Source: Neolewinella litorea (GTDB lineage: Bacteria > Bacteroidota > Bacteroidia > Chitinophagales > Saprospiraceae). From it: 64,000 nucleotides of DNA. The notes beneath the pieces were generated by a model that did no database searches, had not been told where the DNA came from, and saw nothing but the letters and a program-made list of their open reading frames with translations. Made by a program: the position numbers and the translations under genes. This document shows, piece after piece, positions 49,815-59,450 of the stretch (position 1 is the stretch's first letter; each line of letters opens with the position of its first letter). The stretch lies in assembly GCF_004803465.1 (NCBI RefSeq), contig NZ_SRSF01000005.1, forward strand, positions 19,176-83,175. Reading direction: 5' to 3'.

Positions 49815-52802
49815 ATGAAGCGAGTCTTTACTCATGTCCGCCTGCTGTTTTTTGCAGCAACCTTGTGCGGCACATCCCTTCTCGTTGCCCAGACCACCGT
49901 CAGCGGTACCATTACCGACCAGGAGACCGGCGAGCCCCTTATCGGCGCCAGCATCCTGGCCGTCGGTACTTCCACCGGTACGATCACGGACTTCGACGGT
50001 AACTACGCCCTCAACGTACCCGAGGGCGTGACCGAGTTGCAGTTCAGCTACACGGGTTACCCCACCGTCAATGAGCCCATCAATGGCCGCACGACCATCG
50101 ACCTGGCCCTGCAGGCCGGGGAACTGCTCGAGGAAGTAGTGGTAGTAGGCTACGGCTCGGTAAAGAAGGAAGACCTGACGGGCTCGGTCAATACGATCGA
50201 GGAAGAGACCTTCAACAAGGGTGCCATCGTCTCGCCCACCAACCTCATCGCGGGTAAGGTAGCCGGCGTCAACATCACCAGCGGCAGCGGCAACCCCGGT
50301 GAAGGGCCTACGGTACGCATCCGCGGCGGCACCTCCATCAACGCCAGCAACGACCCCCTGTACGTGATCGACGGGGTACCCCTCTCGAACGACGGCGTCA
50401 CCGGCGGCCGCAGCCCCCTGAACTTCCTCAACCCCGACGACATCGCCTCCATGACCGTACTGAAGGACGCCTCGGCGGCGGCCATCTACGGCTCCCGCGG
50501 GGCCAACGGCGTCATACTCATCACCACCAAAAAGGGAAAATCCGGCGCACCCACCATCAGCTACCGCGCCGAGGGAACCGTCTCCAGCGTCATCAACCGC
50601 CAGCAGAACCTCAACGCCGAGGACTTCCGCAACGTGGTCACCTTCGCCGCACCCGCCCGCCTCGGCACGCTCGGTACCGGGAACACCAACTGGTTCGACG
50701 AACTGACCCAGACCGGCTACGGCACCCAGCAGAACCTCAGCATCAGCGGCGGCGGCGAGACCAATACCTACCGGGTATCGGCCGGCTACCAGCAGCTGGA
50801 GGGCGTGATTCGCGGGGCCGAAACCGAGCGCATCAGCCTAAACCTGAACTTTACGCAGAAGCTCTTCAGCGACAAGCTCATCGTCGGGGCCAGCCTCAAG
50901 GGCGCCAACGAGAACAACGTTTTCGACCCCGGCGTCATCAACGCGGCCCTGGACTTCGACCCTACCCAGCCCATCTACGACCCCAACAATACAACCTACG
51001 CCGGCTTCTTCGAGTACGGCAACTCCCTGGCCCCCCGCAACCCCGTCAGCGCCACCGAGCAGATCAGCAACACCGGCAAGACCTACCGGGGCATCGGCAA
51101 CCTCGACCTGGAGTACAAGTTCGACGACCTGATCCCGGGCCTGAGCTACAAGGCCGTCCTGGGCTTCGACGTCAACAGCGGCGAGAACAACCGCTTCGTG
51201 CCGACCACCTTCGCCACCCTGGCCACCAACGGCTTCTCGGGTGAATTCAACATCAACAACGCGCTGCGCACCAGCAAGCTTTTCGATACCTACCTGACCT
51301 ACGCCACCGACTTCGGCAACCAGCGGGCCAGCCTGCAGGTGGGCTACTCCTACCAGGACTTCAACTTCGAAGGGCCCTCGATCCAGGGGCAGAACCTCTC
51401 CACCGACGCCTTCGGTACCGCCAACCCCGGCGTGGCCGAAGACATTTTCGCCTACAACAGTGTGGTGGAAAACCGGCTGATCTCCTTCTTCGGCCGCCTC
51501 AACTACAACATCGACGAGCGCTACCTCTTCACCGCCTCGCTGCGGCGCGACGGCTCAAGCCGCTTCGGACCGAGCAACCGCTGGGGCCTCTTCCCCTCGG
51601 CCGCCCTGGCCTGGCGGATCCTGCAAGAGGACTTCGCCGCCGGCCTCGGCAACACCTTCTCCGACCTCAAGCTGCGCATCGGCTACGGCGTGACCGGCAA
51701 CCAGGACTTCGGCGACTACCTCTACCTGCCCGTCTACCAGTACAGCGACCAGCGCACGCAGTACCAGTTCGGCGACCGCTTCGTCTCCACCATCCGGCCC
51801 AACGCCTACGACGCCAACCTGAAGTGGGAGGAAACCGCCAGCCTCAACGTGGGCCTCGACTTCGGTTTCTTCAACAACCGCCTCAGCGGTATCCTGGAGT
51901 ACTACCAGAAGACCACCGACGACCTGCTCTTCACCGTCAACGTACCCGCCGGTACCAACCTCTCCGACCGCGTGACCACCAACATCGGGGCCCTGGAAAA
52001 CCAGGGCGTGGAACTGACACTTAACGGCGTACTCGTCGACCAGGCCCGGTTCGGCCTAGACGTGACGGGCAACGTCAGCTTCCAGCAGACCGAGATAACC
52101 CGCCTGGACGGGAGTGGCAGTGCCGACATTCAGACCGGCGGCATCGCCGGTGGCGTTGGTAATACCGTACAGCTCCTGCGCGTCGGCGCCACCCCCTACT
52201 CCTTCTACCTCTACCAGCAGAAGTACGGCGAAGACGGACGGCCCCTGCGCGACGGCGTGGACTACAACGAAGACGGCGTGGCCAACAACCTCGACATCTA
52301 CGAAGACCTGAACGGCGACGGCGTACTGAACGACCAGGACCTCCGGATCAACGAATCGCCCATGCCCGACGTGCTGCTGGGCTTCACCGCCAACGCCCGC
52401 TACGGCAAGTTCAACCTCGGCTTCACGCTGCGGGGCAACCTGGGCAACTACGTGTACAACAACGCCGCCTCCAATGGCGGCAACTTCTCACGCATCGACC
52501 TCGGGGCCAACTACGTGAGTAACGTGCACGCCAGCGCCGTGTACACCCGCTTCGACCGCCCGCAGTACTTCAGCGACTACTACCTGCAGAACGGCAGCTT
52601 CCTGCGCCTCGACAACCTCTCGGCGAGCTACGACTTCGGCAGTTTGGCCGGTGGCGGACTCAACCTGCGGGTGTACGCCGCGGCCCAGAACCTCTTCATC
52701 CTGACCAACTACGGCGGCAACGATCCGGAAGGCAACGGCATCGACAACTCTCCCTTCCCCCGCGCCCGCATCTACACCCTCGGCGCCCGCATCGGCCTGT
52801 AA
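49815..52802 (+). CDS. SusC/RagA-type TonB-dependent outer-membrane transporter
   Basis: 995 aa from the ATG at 49815 (MKRVFTHVRLLFFAATLCG); upstream in-frame residues lack a signal. After the signal peptide is a carboxypeptidase-regulatory-like beta-sandwich (TVSGTITDQETGEPLIGAS, about 24-105). Then come the TonB-box area EEVVVVGYGSVKKEDLTGSV (about 110-130), the plug with DPLYVIDGVPLSNDGV and VLKDASAAAIYGSRGANGV, and a 22-strand barrel to the C-terminal ARIYTLGARIGL. The last residues are typical of SusC. It imports oligosaccharides together with SusD. A GH53 enzyme later in the locus points to galactan fragments. Confidence 0.96.
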   Translation: MKRVFTHVRLLFFAATLCGTSLLVAQTTVSGTITDQETGEPLIGASILAVGTSTGTITDFDGNYALNVPEGVTELQFSYTGYPTVNEPINGRTTIDLALQAGELLEEVVVVGYGSVKKEDLTGSVNTIEEETFNKGAIVSPTNLIAGKVAGVNITSGSGNPGEGPTVRIRGGTSINASNDPLYVIDGVPLSNDGVTGGRSPLNFLNPDDIASMTVLKDASAAAIYGSRGANGVILITTKKGKSGAPTISYRAEGTVSSVINRQQNLNAEDFRNVVTFAAPARLGTLGTGNTNWFDELTQTGYGTQQNLSISGGGETNTYRVSAGYQQLEGVIRGAETERISLNLNFTQKLFSDKLIVGASLKGANENNVFDPGVINAALDFDPTQPIYDPNNTTYAGFFEYGNSLAPRNPVSATEQISNTGKTYRGIGNLDLEYKFDDLIPGLSYKAVLGFDVNSGENNRFVPTTFATLATNGFSGEFNINNALRTSKLFDTYLTYATDFGNQRASLQVGYSYQDFNFEGPSIQGQNLSTDAFGTANPGVAEDIFAYNSVVENRLISFFGRLNYNIDERYLFTASLRRDGSSRFGPSNRWGLFPSAALAWRILQEDFAAGLGNTFSDLKLRIGYGVTGNQDFGDYLYLPVYQYSDQRTQYQFGDRFVSTIRPNAYDANLKWEETASLNVGLDFGFFNNRLSGILEYYQKTTDDLLFTVNVPAGTNLSDRVTTNIGALENQGVELTLNGVLVDQARFGLDVTGNVSFQQTEITRLDGSGSADIQTGGIAGGVGNTVQLLRVGATPYSFYLYQQKYGEDGRPLRDGVDYNEDGVANNLDIYEDLNGDGVLNDQDLRINESPMPDVLLGFTANARYGKFNLGFTLRGNLGNYVYNNAASNGGNFSRIDLGANYVSNVHASAVYTRFDRPQYFSDYYLQNGSFLRLDNLSASYDFGSLAGGGLNLRVYAAAQNLFILTNYGGNDPEGNGIDNSPFPRARIYTLGARIGL

Positions 52803-52818
52803 CCTATCCTAAACCACC

Positions 52819-52836
52819 CACCCCCCCGTGGGGGTG
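52819..52836 (+). promoter_or_regulatory. Hairpin between susC and susD
   Basis: CACCCCC-CCGT-GGGGGTG forms a 7-bp GC stem with a 4-nt loop in the 49-nt gap. A hairpin of this kind could stabilise the upstream mRNA or partly terminate it, adjusting SusC relative to SusD. No T-run follows. Confidence 0.6.
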
Positions 52837-52851
52837 TCAACTATAAGAATC

Positions 52852-54420
52852 ATGCAATACCGAGCACTTTTGCTGCTTTTCCTCGGGCTCGCCCTTTCGG
52901 CCTGCACCGACCTCGAGCTGCTCCCCCAGGACAAGGCCGACCCGAACGCCGTGCTGAGCCAGGAGGGTAACTACGAATCCTTCCTCGCCCGCGTCTACGC
53001 CGGCCTGGCCGTCACCGGTCAGCAGGGCCCGGCCGGAGCATCCGACATCGCCAGCCTCGACGAGGGCTTCTCCAACTACCTGCGGCAGTACTGGCAACTC
53101 CAGGAACTGCCCACGGAAACCTCCGTCATCGCCTGGGGCGACGCCGGGCTTCCCGAGCTCGTGTACCAGACCTGGACGAGCGACAACCAGTTCATCCGCG
53201 CGATGTACTACCGCATCTTCTTCCAGGTCAGCCAGGCCAATGAATTCCTGCGGGAAACCACGCCGGCCAAACTCGACGAGCGCGGCATCCGCGAAGGCTT
53301 CCGGCCCACGGTGGAGGGCTTCCGCGCCGAGGCCCGTTTCCTGCGCGCTCTGTCCTACTGGCACGCCATCGACATGTTCGGCGACGTGATTTTCTACACC
53401 GAGGAGGACGCCATCGGTGGCGATCCGCCCACGGTACGCAGCCGGGGCGAGGTATTCGACTTCCTGGTGAGCGAACTGCAGGCCATCGAAGAGCAACTGC
53501 CCGCCATCGGTGCCGCCGAGTACGGCCGCGTCGACCGCGGTGCCCTGTACATGCTGCAGGCCAAATTGTACCAGAACGCTGAGGTGTACGCCGGGCAGGA
53601 CCGTCACGCCGACGCCCTCGCCGCCGTAGAGCGCATCATCGACAGCGGAGTGTACAGCCTCGAGGAAGACTACGCCGACCTGTTCAAGGCCGATAACCAC
53701 ACCTCCGATGAGCTGATCTGGTCGATCCCCTTCGACGGGCAGTTCACCCAGGGCTTCGGCGGCCTCACCTACCTGACCCACGCTCCCGTAGGTGGCAGCA
53801 TGGACCCGGCCGAGTACGGCATTGACGGCGGCTGGTTCGGCCTGCGCGCCACGAAGGACCTGGTGGCCCTCTTCCCCGACGTGACCGGCGACGCCGACGA
53901 GCGCGCCATGTTCTACACCGACGGGCAGACGCTGGAGATCAACAACATCTCCGAATTCAACCAGGGCTACGCCGTCCCGAAGTACACCAACGTGACCAGT
54001 GAAGGTGTTACCGGCAGCGATCCGCGCTTTCCGGACACCGACTATCCCTTCTTCCGCCTCGGCGACGCCTACCTGATGTACGCCGAAGCCGTGCTGCGCG
54101 GCGGCGGCGGCAGCCGGGCCCGCGCCGTGGAACTCGTGAACGAACTGCGCGAGCGCGCCTACGACAGCGACGCCGGTAACATTACCGACGGCGACCTGAC
54201 GCTCGACTTCATCCTGGCCGAACGCGGCCGCGAACTCTACTGGGAGGCCCAGCGCCGCACCGACCGCATTCGCTTCAACGCGTTCACCGTCAATGGTATC
54301 TGGCCCTGGAAGGGTGGGGTGCCCGAAGGACGTACCACCTCGGCGATCTACAACCTGTACCCGATCCCGTCGTCCGAAATTCTCTCCAACCCTAACCTGA
54401 GCCAGAACGAAGGCTACTAA
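52852..54420 (+). CDS. SusD/RagB-type outer-membrane glycan-binding lipoprotein
   Basis: 522 aa from the ATG at 52852 (MQYRALLLLFLGLALSAC). The lipobox LSAC marks a lipoprotein. The SusD TPR-rich fold shows as YRIFFQVSQANEFLRET, FRAEARFLRALSYWHAIDMFGDV (in parts) and ALYMLQAKLYQNAEVYAG. The C-terminal FILAERGRELYWEAQRRTDRIRF and LYPIPSSEILSNPNLSQNEGY are diagnostic SusD endings. It caps SusC and captures the sugar at the surface. It is 49 nt after susC and 10 nt before the SusE/F-like gene. Confidence 0.96.
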   Translation: MQYRALLLLFLGLALSACTDLELLPQDKADPNAVLSQEGNYESFLARVYAGLAVTGQQGPAGASDIASLDEGFSNYLRQYWQLQELPTETSVIAWGDAGLPELVYQTWTSDNQFIRAMYYRIFFQVSQANEFLRETTPAKLDERGIREGFRPTVEGFRAEARFLRALSYWHAIDMFGDVIFYTEEDAIGGDPPTVRSRGEVFDFLVSELQAIEEQLPAIGAAEYGRVDRGALYMLQAKLYQNAEVYAGQDRHADALAAVERIIDSGVYSLEEDYADLFKADNHTSDELIWSIPFDGQFTQGFGGLTYLTHAPVGGSMDPAEYGIDGGWFGLRATKDLVALFPDVTGDADERAMFYTDGQTLEINNISEFNQGYAVPKYTNVTSEGVTGSDPRFPDTDYPFFRLGDAYLMYAEAVLRGGGGSRARAVELVNELRERAYDSDAGNITDGDLTLDFILAERGRELYWEAQRRTDRIRFNAFTVNGIWPWKGGVPEGRTTSAIYNLYPIPSSEILSNPNLSQNEGY

Positions 54421-54430
54421 CCACCGCACC

Positions 54431-56311
54431 ATGCAGTTTACGAAGCAACTCCTCTCCTGGCTTCCGATGTTCTTCCTGCTCGCCCTGGCTACCGGCTGCG
54501 AGCGCGAGGACTTCGACATTGCCAACAATACCGACTTTCCCCCCTCTATCCTATCGTCCTTCCCCTCGGCCAACGGACGGGTAGTAGCCGGCGACTTCGA
54601 CGTCCGCGTCATCTTCGCCGACGGCACCGTCTCCCCGCTGGCCTCCGCCACGGTGACCCTGATGGACTCGGCGATGAACGTCATCACCACCCAGTCGCGC
54701 GACCTGACCGGCATCCAGGACTCGCTGGTCATCGAAGGTTCATCCTTCGGGGCCGCTGACCTTGCGGTAGGTGTTTACAACCTCGACATCAGCGTCACCG
54801 ACGCCAAGGGGCAGACGACCGAAACGGCCTTCACCTTCGAGATCAGCAACCTGCCCTACCCGGCGAACCACGACGCGATCTTCATCGCCGGAGCCTTCAA
54901 CGGCTGGGGCGCCGACCCCCTTACCCTGGTGTCCGACAACATCTGGGAGATCCAGAACGTCGACCTGCAGGGGGAAGCGTGGAAACTGAAGAACTGCGCC
55001 GACTGGTGCGACGAAGACTGGGGTGATGCTCAGTGCAACGGCTTCATGGTCTCCAACTTTGCCGACGGCGGCAACGGCGACACCCAGTGCGGCTACAGCG
55101 GCCTGGTGAACATCCGCTTCAACGACCAGACGCTGAGCTACAGCGTAACCCCGGCCGTCAGCTACGCCTCCAATACCCAGAGCCTGTACCTGCTGGGCAC
55201 CTTCAACAACTTTGAAGGCAGCGAATACCAGTTCGCCCTCGTGGACGACAACCGCTGGGTGCTCGAAGAAGTACTCCTGACGCCCGGCGACCAGTTCAAG
55301 ATGGCCGAAATGCCCGACTTCCAGGGCATCAACTACGGCGACAACGAGAACGACGGCATCGCCGAGCGCTACGGCAGCAACATCGTCTACCCCGATACCG
55401 AAGCCGAAGGCTACTACAGCATCACCTTCAACGACCGGTCGCTGGCCTACGAACTCACCTTCCTGCGCCCCGCCGCCCCCGAAAGCGTGGGCATCATCGG
55501 CGACGCTACGCCCAACGGCTGGGACTCCGACACCGACATGACCGACGAAGGCAACGGCGTATACACCATCACCATCGAACTGACGGACGGCGTGGTCAAG
55601 TTCCGCGCCAACGACAACTGGGACCTCAACTGGGGCGGCACCGAATTCCCCAACGGCACCGCCGTGGTGAACGGTGGCGACATCCCAGTAGTAGCCGGCA
55701 AGTATAAGGTGACGCTCGACATCAACAACCTGACCTACTCCTTCCAGGAAGACGCCGGCATCGCCAGCATCGGACTGGTAGGCGACGCCACCCCCGGCGG
55801 CTGGGACAACGATACCCCCCTGACCGATAACGGCGACGGTACCTGGTCGGCCCTCATCGGCCTCGGAACCGGCAGCGCCAAGTTCCGCGCCAACGGCAAC
55901 TGGGACGTCAACTGGGGAGCCGGCGACTTCCCTTCGGGAACCGGTACCCAGGGCGGCGCCGACATCCCCGTTACGGCCGGCATCTACCTGATCACCCTTA
56001 ACCCAGTGACCGGCGCCTACTCCTTCACGCCGGCCTCCATCGGCATCATCGGCGACGCCACCCCCGGCGGCTGGGACGCGGATACCGACCTGACCCTGAA
56101 CCCCGACGTGATGGGAGAGGTGAGCGGACAAATCACCCTCACCGACGGTGAAGCCAAGTTCCGGGCCAACGACGCCTGGGACTACGACTGGGGCGGTTCG
56201 GAATTCCCCGCCGGAACGGCCGCCTTCAAGGGACCTAATATCCCCGTAACGGCCGGTACCTACACCGTCCGCTTCAACGTCAATACCCTGGCCTACAACT
56301 TCGACGAATAG
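54431..56311 (+). CDS. SusE/SusF-like surface glycan-binding lipoprotein with three C-terminal repeats
   Basis: 626 aa. Lipobox LATGC (about residue 18-22) marks a lipoprotein. An N-terminal Ig-like SusE domain (about 25-140) is followed by two starch-binding-like modules (IFIAGAFNGWG about 149; LYLLGTFNNFEG about 250). Then three closely related repeats start near residues 352, 446 and 536, each with GDATPxGWDxDTxLT and KFRANDxWDxxWGG. The repeats are 90-94 aa and the last two are nearly identical, a sign of recent duplication. Conserved Trp/Phe residues are likely sugar-stacking sites. It should display multiple binding sites on the cell surface for the polysaccharide substrate. Confidence 0.9.
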   Translation: MQFTKQLLSWLPMFFLLALATGCEREDFDIANNTDFPPSILSSFPSANGRVVAGDFDVRVIFADGTVSPLASATVTLMDSAMNVITTQSRDLTGIQDSLVIEGSSFGAADLAVGVYNLDISVTDAKGQTTETAFTFEISNLPYPANHDAIFIAGAFNGWGADPLTLVSDNIWEIQNVDLQGEAWKLKNCADWCDEDWGDAQCNGFMVSNFADGGNGDTQCGYSGLVNIRFNDQTLSYSVTPAVSYASNTQSLYLLGTFNNFEGSEYQFALVDDNRWVLEEVLLTPGDQFKMAEMPDFQGINYGDNENDGIAERYGSNIVYPDTEAEGYYSITFNDRSLAYELTFLRPAAPESVGIIGDATPNGWDSDTDMTDEGNGVYTITIELTDGVVKFRANDNWDLNWGGTEFPNGTAVVNGGDIPVVAGKYKVTLDINNLTYSFQEDAGIASIGLVGDATPGGWDNDTPLTDNGDGTWSALIGLGTGSAKFRANGNWDVNWGAGDFPSGTGTQGGADIPVTAGIYLITLNPVTGAYSFTPASIGIIGDATPGGWDADTDLTLNPDVMGEVSGQITLTDGEAKFRANDAWDYDWGGSEFPAGTAAFKGPNIPVTAGTYTVRFNVNTLAYNFDE

Positions 56312-56314
56312 ATC

Positions 56315-56327
56315 GGGCTTGATCAAG
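56315..56327. promoter_or_regulatory. Second copy of the candidate operator
   Basis: GGGCTTGATCAAG, identical over 13 bp to 49729-49741, lies 4 nt after the SusE/F-like stop and 52 nt before the FG-GAP gene. It is extended here to the 12-bp palindrome GCTTGATCAAGC. This supports coordinated control of the second half of the glycan locus. Confidence 0.55.
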
Positions 56328-56378
56328 CAACCATACGGGCACGTTTCGCAAGAGGCGTGCCCGTTGTCGTTCCTCACC

Positions 56379-58034
56379 ATGCGCCTCCGGCTCCTGCTCT
56401 GCTGCCTGCTCCTTGCCTCGGCCCTTGCCGGGCAGGATCCCTTCCGGGACGCCACCGCCGGTTCCGGCATCGACGTGAGCGCCCGGGTGCGTGGCGTATC
56501 CGTTTGCGATCCCAACGGCGACGGCCACCCGGACCTCTTTCTCAGCGTGCTCGACGGCCCCAACCGCCTCTACCAGAACGACGGCCACGCCCGCTTTACC
56601 GAAGTTGGGCACCGCACTCCCCTGGCGAACGCGGGACCCACCCAATTTTCCCTGTGGGTCGATCTGGACGGCGACGGCGACCAGGACGCGGTACTCGGTC
56701 AGCCCGACCTGCCCGCCCGGCTCTACCGCAACGACGGAGGCACCTTCACCGACCTTACGGCGGGATCGGGCCTGGAACTGCGGGCGAGGGTACAGGCGGG
56801 CGCGGTCCTGGATTATGACGGCGACGGGCTCCCCGACCTGTTTTTCTCCTGCCTCAACGCCCCCGACCGCCTCTACCGCAACGAAGGCGGCTTTTTGTTC
56901 CGGGAAGTGGGCGGGGACGCAGGTGCCGCGCAAAGCGGACTGGGCATGGGGTGTCTGGCATTCGATTACGACCTGGACGGGGACCCCGACCTCTATCTCG
57001 TCCGCGACGGATTGCAACCCAACACCCTGCTGCGCAACGACGGGGGAACCTTCACGGACGTGAGCGCGGCCAGTGGCGCTAACGTGGTGGGCGACGGGAT
57101 GGGGGTGGACGCGGCCGACTACGATCTGGACGGCGACTTCGACCTGTACGTCACCAACCTGTACGAAAACTTTCTGCTCGAAAACCGGGGAGACGGCACC
57201 TTCCGCGAGGTGGGGTTCGACGCCCGCGTGAACGACCTGGGGATGGGGTGGGGGACCGCCTGGCTGGACTACGACCTCGACGGGTACCCCGACCTGTACG
57301 TGGCCAACGAAACCGGCTTCACCGTAGCCGGACGCCGCTACAACAACATTCTTTACCGGAACCTGGGTAACGGGTCCTTCGCCCCGGCCGCCCCGCCGGA
57401 GGCCGACATCAGCAGCGCGCGCAGCGCCTACGGTACCGCTACGGCCGACTTCGACGGCGACGGGCGCCCCGACCTTTTCGTGGGCAACAGCGGTCAGCCG
57501 AGCCAGCTATTCCTGAATACGACCGCCACCGCCTACCACTGGGTAGCCTTTGACGTGCCAACGATCGGGGCGCGGCTGCGTTGCTGGTCCGGCGGGCGGA
57601 TGCACATTGGCGAGGTACGGGCCGGCGGTAGCTACGCCAGTCAGCATGAGGGTGTGGTGCGCTTTGGAGTGGGCGCCGCCGACCGAGTCGACAGCCTGCT
57701 CATCGACCTGCCGGGGGCCGAAACCCTGCGCTATTACGACTTGGCGGTCGACCGACTGCACCGCCTGCCGGACAGGGAAAATACCACCTCCATTCTCCCG
57801 ACGGCGGTGACCGGCGGGGGCGTGTACCCCAATCCGACCACCGGCCACCTGTACCTCTCCCGGGCCGCGAGTGACCTGCGGGTGTTCGATGTCCTGGGCC
57901 GACTCCTGCTCGTGGCGGAAGGCGAACACCGGGAACTGAAATTGCCCGACCACCTGCCGCCGGGGATTTACCGGATGACGGGCGTCCGGGACGATCGCCC
58001 CTTTTCCGCTACCCTGTACCTTCGCTCGCATTGA
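56379..58034 (+). CDS. FG-GAP/VCBS-repeat secreted protein with type IX sorting tail
   Basis: 551 aa from the ATG at 56379 (MRLRLLLCCLLLASALAGQD). At least six repeats carry the calcium-binding pattern D-x-D/N-G-D-x-x-P-D-L (DPNGDGHPDLFLS, DLDGDGDQDAV, DYDGDGLPDLFFS, DYDLDGDPDLYLV, DYDLDGYPDLYVA, DFDGDGRPDLFVG), making a seven-bladed integrin-like propeller. An ASPIC/UnbV-like segment follows (FDVPTIGARLRCWSGG). A type IX secretion tail begins at VYPNPTTGHL (about 481). It should be exported to the cell surface; its role in glycan binding is inferred from the locus. Confidence 0.9.
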   Translation: MRLRLLLCCLLLASALAGQDPFRDATAGSGIDVSARVRGVSVCDPNGDGHPDLFLSVLDGPNRLYQNDGHARFTEVGHRTPLANAGPTQFSLWVDLDGDGDQDAVLGQPDLPARLYRNDGGTFTDLTAGSGLELRARVQAGAVLDYDGDGLPDLFFSCLNAPDRLYRNEGGFLFREVGGDAGAAQSGLGMGCLAFDYDLDGDPDLYLVRDGLQPNTLLRNDGGTFTDVSAASGANVVGDGMGVDAADYDLDGDFDLYVTNLYENFLLENRGDGTFREVGFDARVNDLGMGWGTAWLDYDLDGYPDLYVANETGFTVAGRRYNNILYRNLGNGSFAPAAPPEADISSARSAYGTATADFDGDGRPDLFVGNSGQPSQLFLNTTATAYHWVAFDVPTIGARLRCWSGGRMHIGEVRAGGSYASQHEGVVRFGVGAADRVDSLLIDLPGAETLRYYDLAVDRLHRLPDRENTTSILPTAVTGGGVYPNPTTGHLYLSRAASDLRVFDVLGRLLLVAEGEHRELKLPDHLPPGIYRMTGVRDDRPFSATLYLRSH

Positions 58035-58073
58035 GTTCACCTTGCACCTGCGCTCCGCCGCAAAAACCCTACG

Positions 58074-59450
58074 ATGAAAGCACTTTACCCTATTACCTTT
58101 TTGCTCCTGTCGGGGTGGCTGCCCGCGCAGTGCCTGCAGGGCGTTGACCTGTCGTACGTGAACGCCATAGAACAGGCCGGCGGGATATACCGTGACGCGG
58201 ACGGCGAACGGGTGGACCCTTACCGGTACTTTGCCGACCGCGGAGCCGAAATGGTACGCCTGCGCCTGTGGCACCGCCCGGAGAACATCCGCAGCAAGTG
58301 CGGGGAGCCCATCAGCAGCGGTGGGATGGAAGACGTGCTGCTCGCCGCCCGGAAGGCCGACAGCAGTGGCATGGGACTTAACCTGGCCATCCACTACGGC
58401 GACTACTTCGTCGACCCCGGCAAGCAGCGGCGCCCCGCCGCCTGGGACGGGCACAGCGGACAGGTCCTGCTCGACAGCATCTACCATTACACCTACCGCA
58501 CGCTCGAACGCCTGCATGCGCAGGGCACGGACCCCGTTATCGTGGCCGTGGGCAACGAGACCAACAACGGCTTCGTGGATGCGACCGAACCCACGAACGG
58601 CTTTGAATGGGCGGCTGACGCCGACAAATTCAACGCGGGGCTGCGGGCCGTACGCGACTTCAACACCGCGCAGGGCACCAGCATCCGCTCGGCGATCCAC
58701 CTGACGGAAAATTACGCCCGCCACGGCGCGTCCGGATTAACCGCGGCGGGTGTGACCGACTACGACATCCTGGGGCTTTCCTACTACCCGCACTTTAATC
58801 CGCAGACCACGGTAGCGGAGATCGGCGAACTGGTCAGCCACCTGGGCGAGACCTACGACAAGGAGATCATGATCTTCGAGACGGGCTTCAGCCATAACAA
58901 TACCGGGGGCTCCGACGGCTACAACAACTTCCTGGCCGGGAACGGTGAGGTAGTCGATCATCCGGCTACGCCGGCCGGACAGCGGGCGTTCCTGGGCGCC
59001 CTCAGCCGGACGGTCTGCGCCGCGGGTGGTACGGCCGTCTACTACTGGGAGCCGGCCTGGGTTAGCAGCGGGATGTGTGATGCCTGGGGACAGGGCTCAT
59101 CCTACGAAAATGCCTCCTGGTTCGACTACGACGGGCGGGCGCTGCCCGCTTTCGATTGGTTGTCCGACGACGGTACGGTGAGTACCCAAGACGAAGGGTT
59201 AGATGTCCGAACCAGCGTATACCCCAATCCCGGGGGAGATACCCTTAACGTAGAGAGCCAGTTGAAGGTGGTCGAATGGCAGTTGCTGAACACCGAGGGG
59301 GTGGTGGTAGCGGCCGTCGGGGCTGAGGCGCCGGGGCAGTCCTTCACAGTGCGGATGCGGGAGTTGCCGGCCGGAACGTACGTGCTGCGGCTGAAAATGG
59401 AAAACGGCCGTTGGGAGACCCGGAGGGTAGTCGTGGGCAACGAGCGCTAG
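58074..59450 (+). CDS. GH53 arabinogalactan endo-beta-1,4-galactanase with T9SS tail
   Basis: 458 aa with a signal peptide ending near WLPAQ (about 19). The GH53 core starts GVDLSYVNAIEQAGG and contains VRLRLWHRP. The acid/base is Glu162 in VAVGNETNNGFVD and the nucleophile Glu269 in MIFETGFSH. It cleaves internal beta-1,4-galactosyl bonds of pectic galactan and type I arabinogalactan. The tail from VYPNPGGDTL (about 381) is a type IX sorting domain, so the enzyme is secreted or surface-anchored. It is 39 nt after the FG-GAP gene. Its stop codon interlocks with that of the convergent HD gene in CTAG (59447-59450). Confidence 0.95.
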   Translation: MKALYPITFLLLSGWLPAQCLQGVDLSYVNAIEQAGGIYRDADGERVDPYRYFADRGAEMVRLRLWHRPENIRSKCGEPISSGGMEDVLLAARKADSSGMGLNLAIHYGDYFVDPGKQRRPAAWDGHSGQVLLDSIYHYTYRTLERLHAQGTDPVIVAVGNETNNGFVDATEPTNGFEWAADADKFNAGLRAVRDFNTAQGTSIRSAIHLTENYARHGASGLTAAGVTDYDILGLSYYPHFNPQTTVAEIGELVSHLGETYDKEIMIFETGFSHNNTGGSDGYNNFLAGNGEVVDHPATPAGQRAFLGALSRTVCAAGGTAVYYWEPAWVSSGMCDAWGQGSSYENASWFDYDGRALPAFDWLSDDGTVSTQDEGLDVRTSVYPNPGGDTLNVESQLKVVEWQLLNTEGVVVAAVGAEAPGQSFTVRMRELPAGTYVLRLKMENGRWETRRVVVGNER

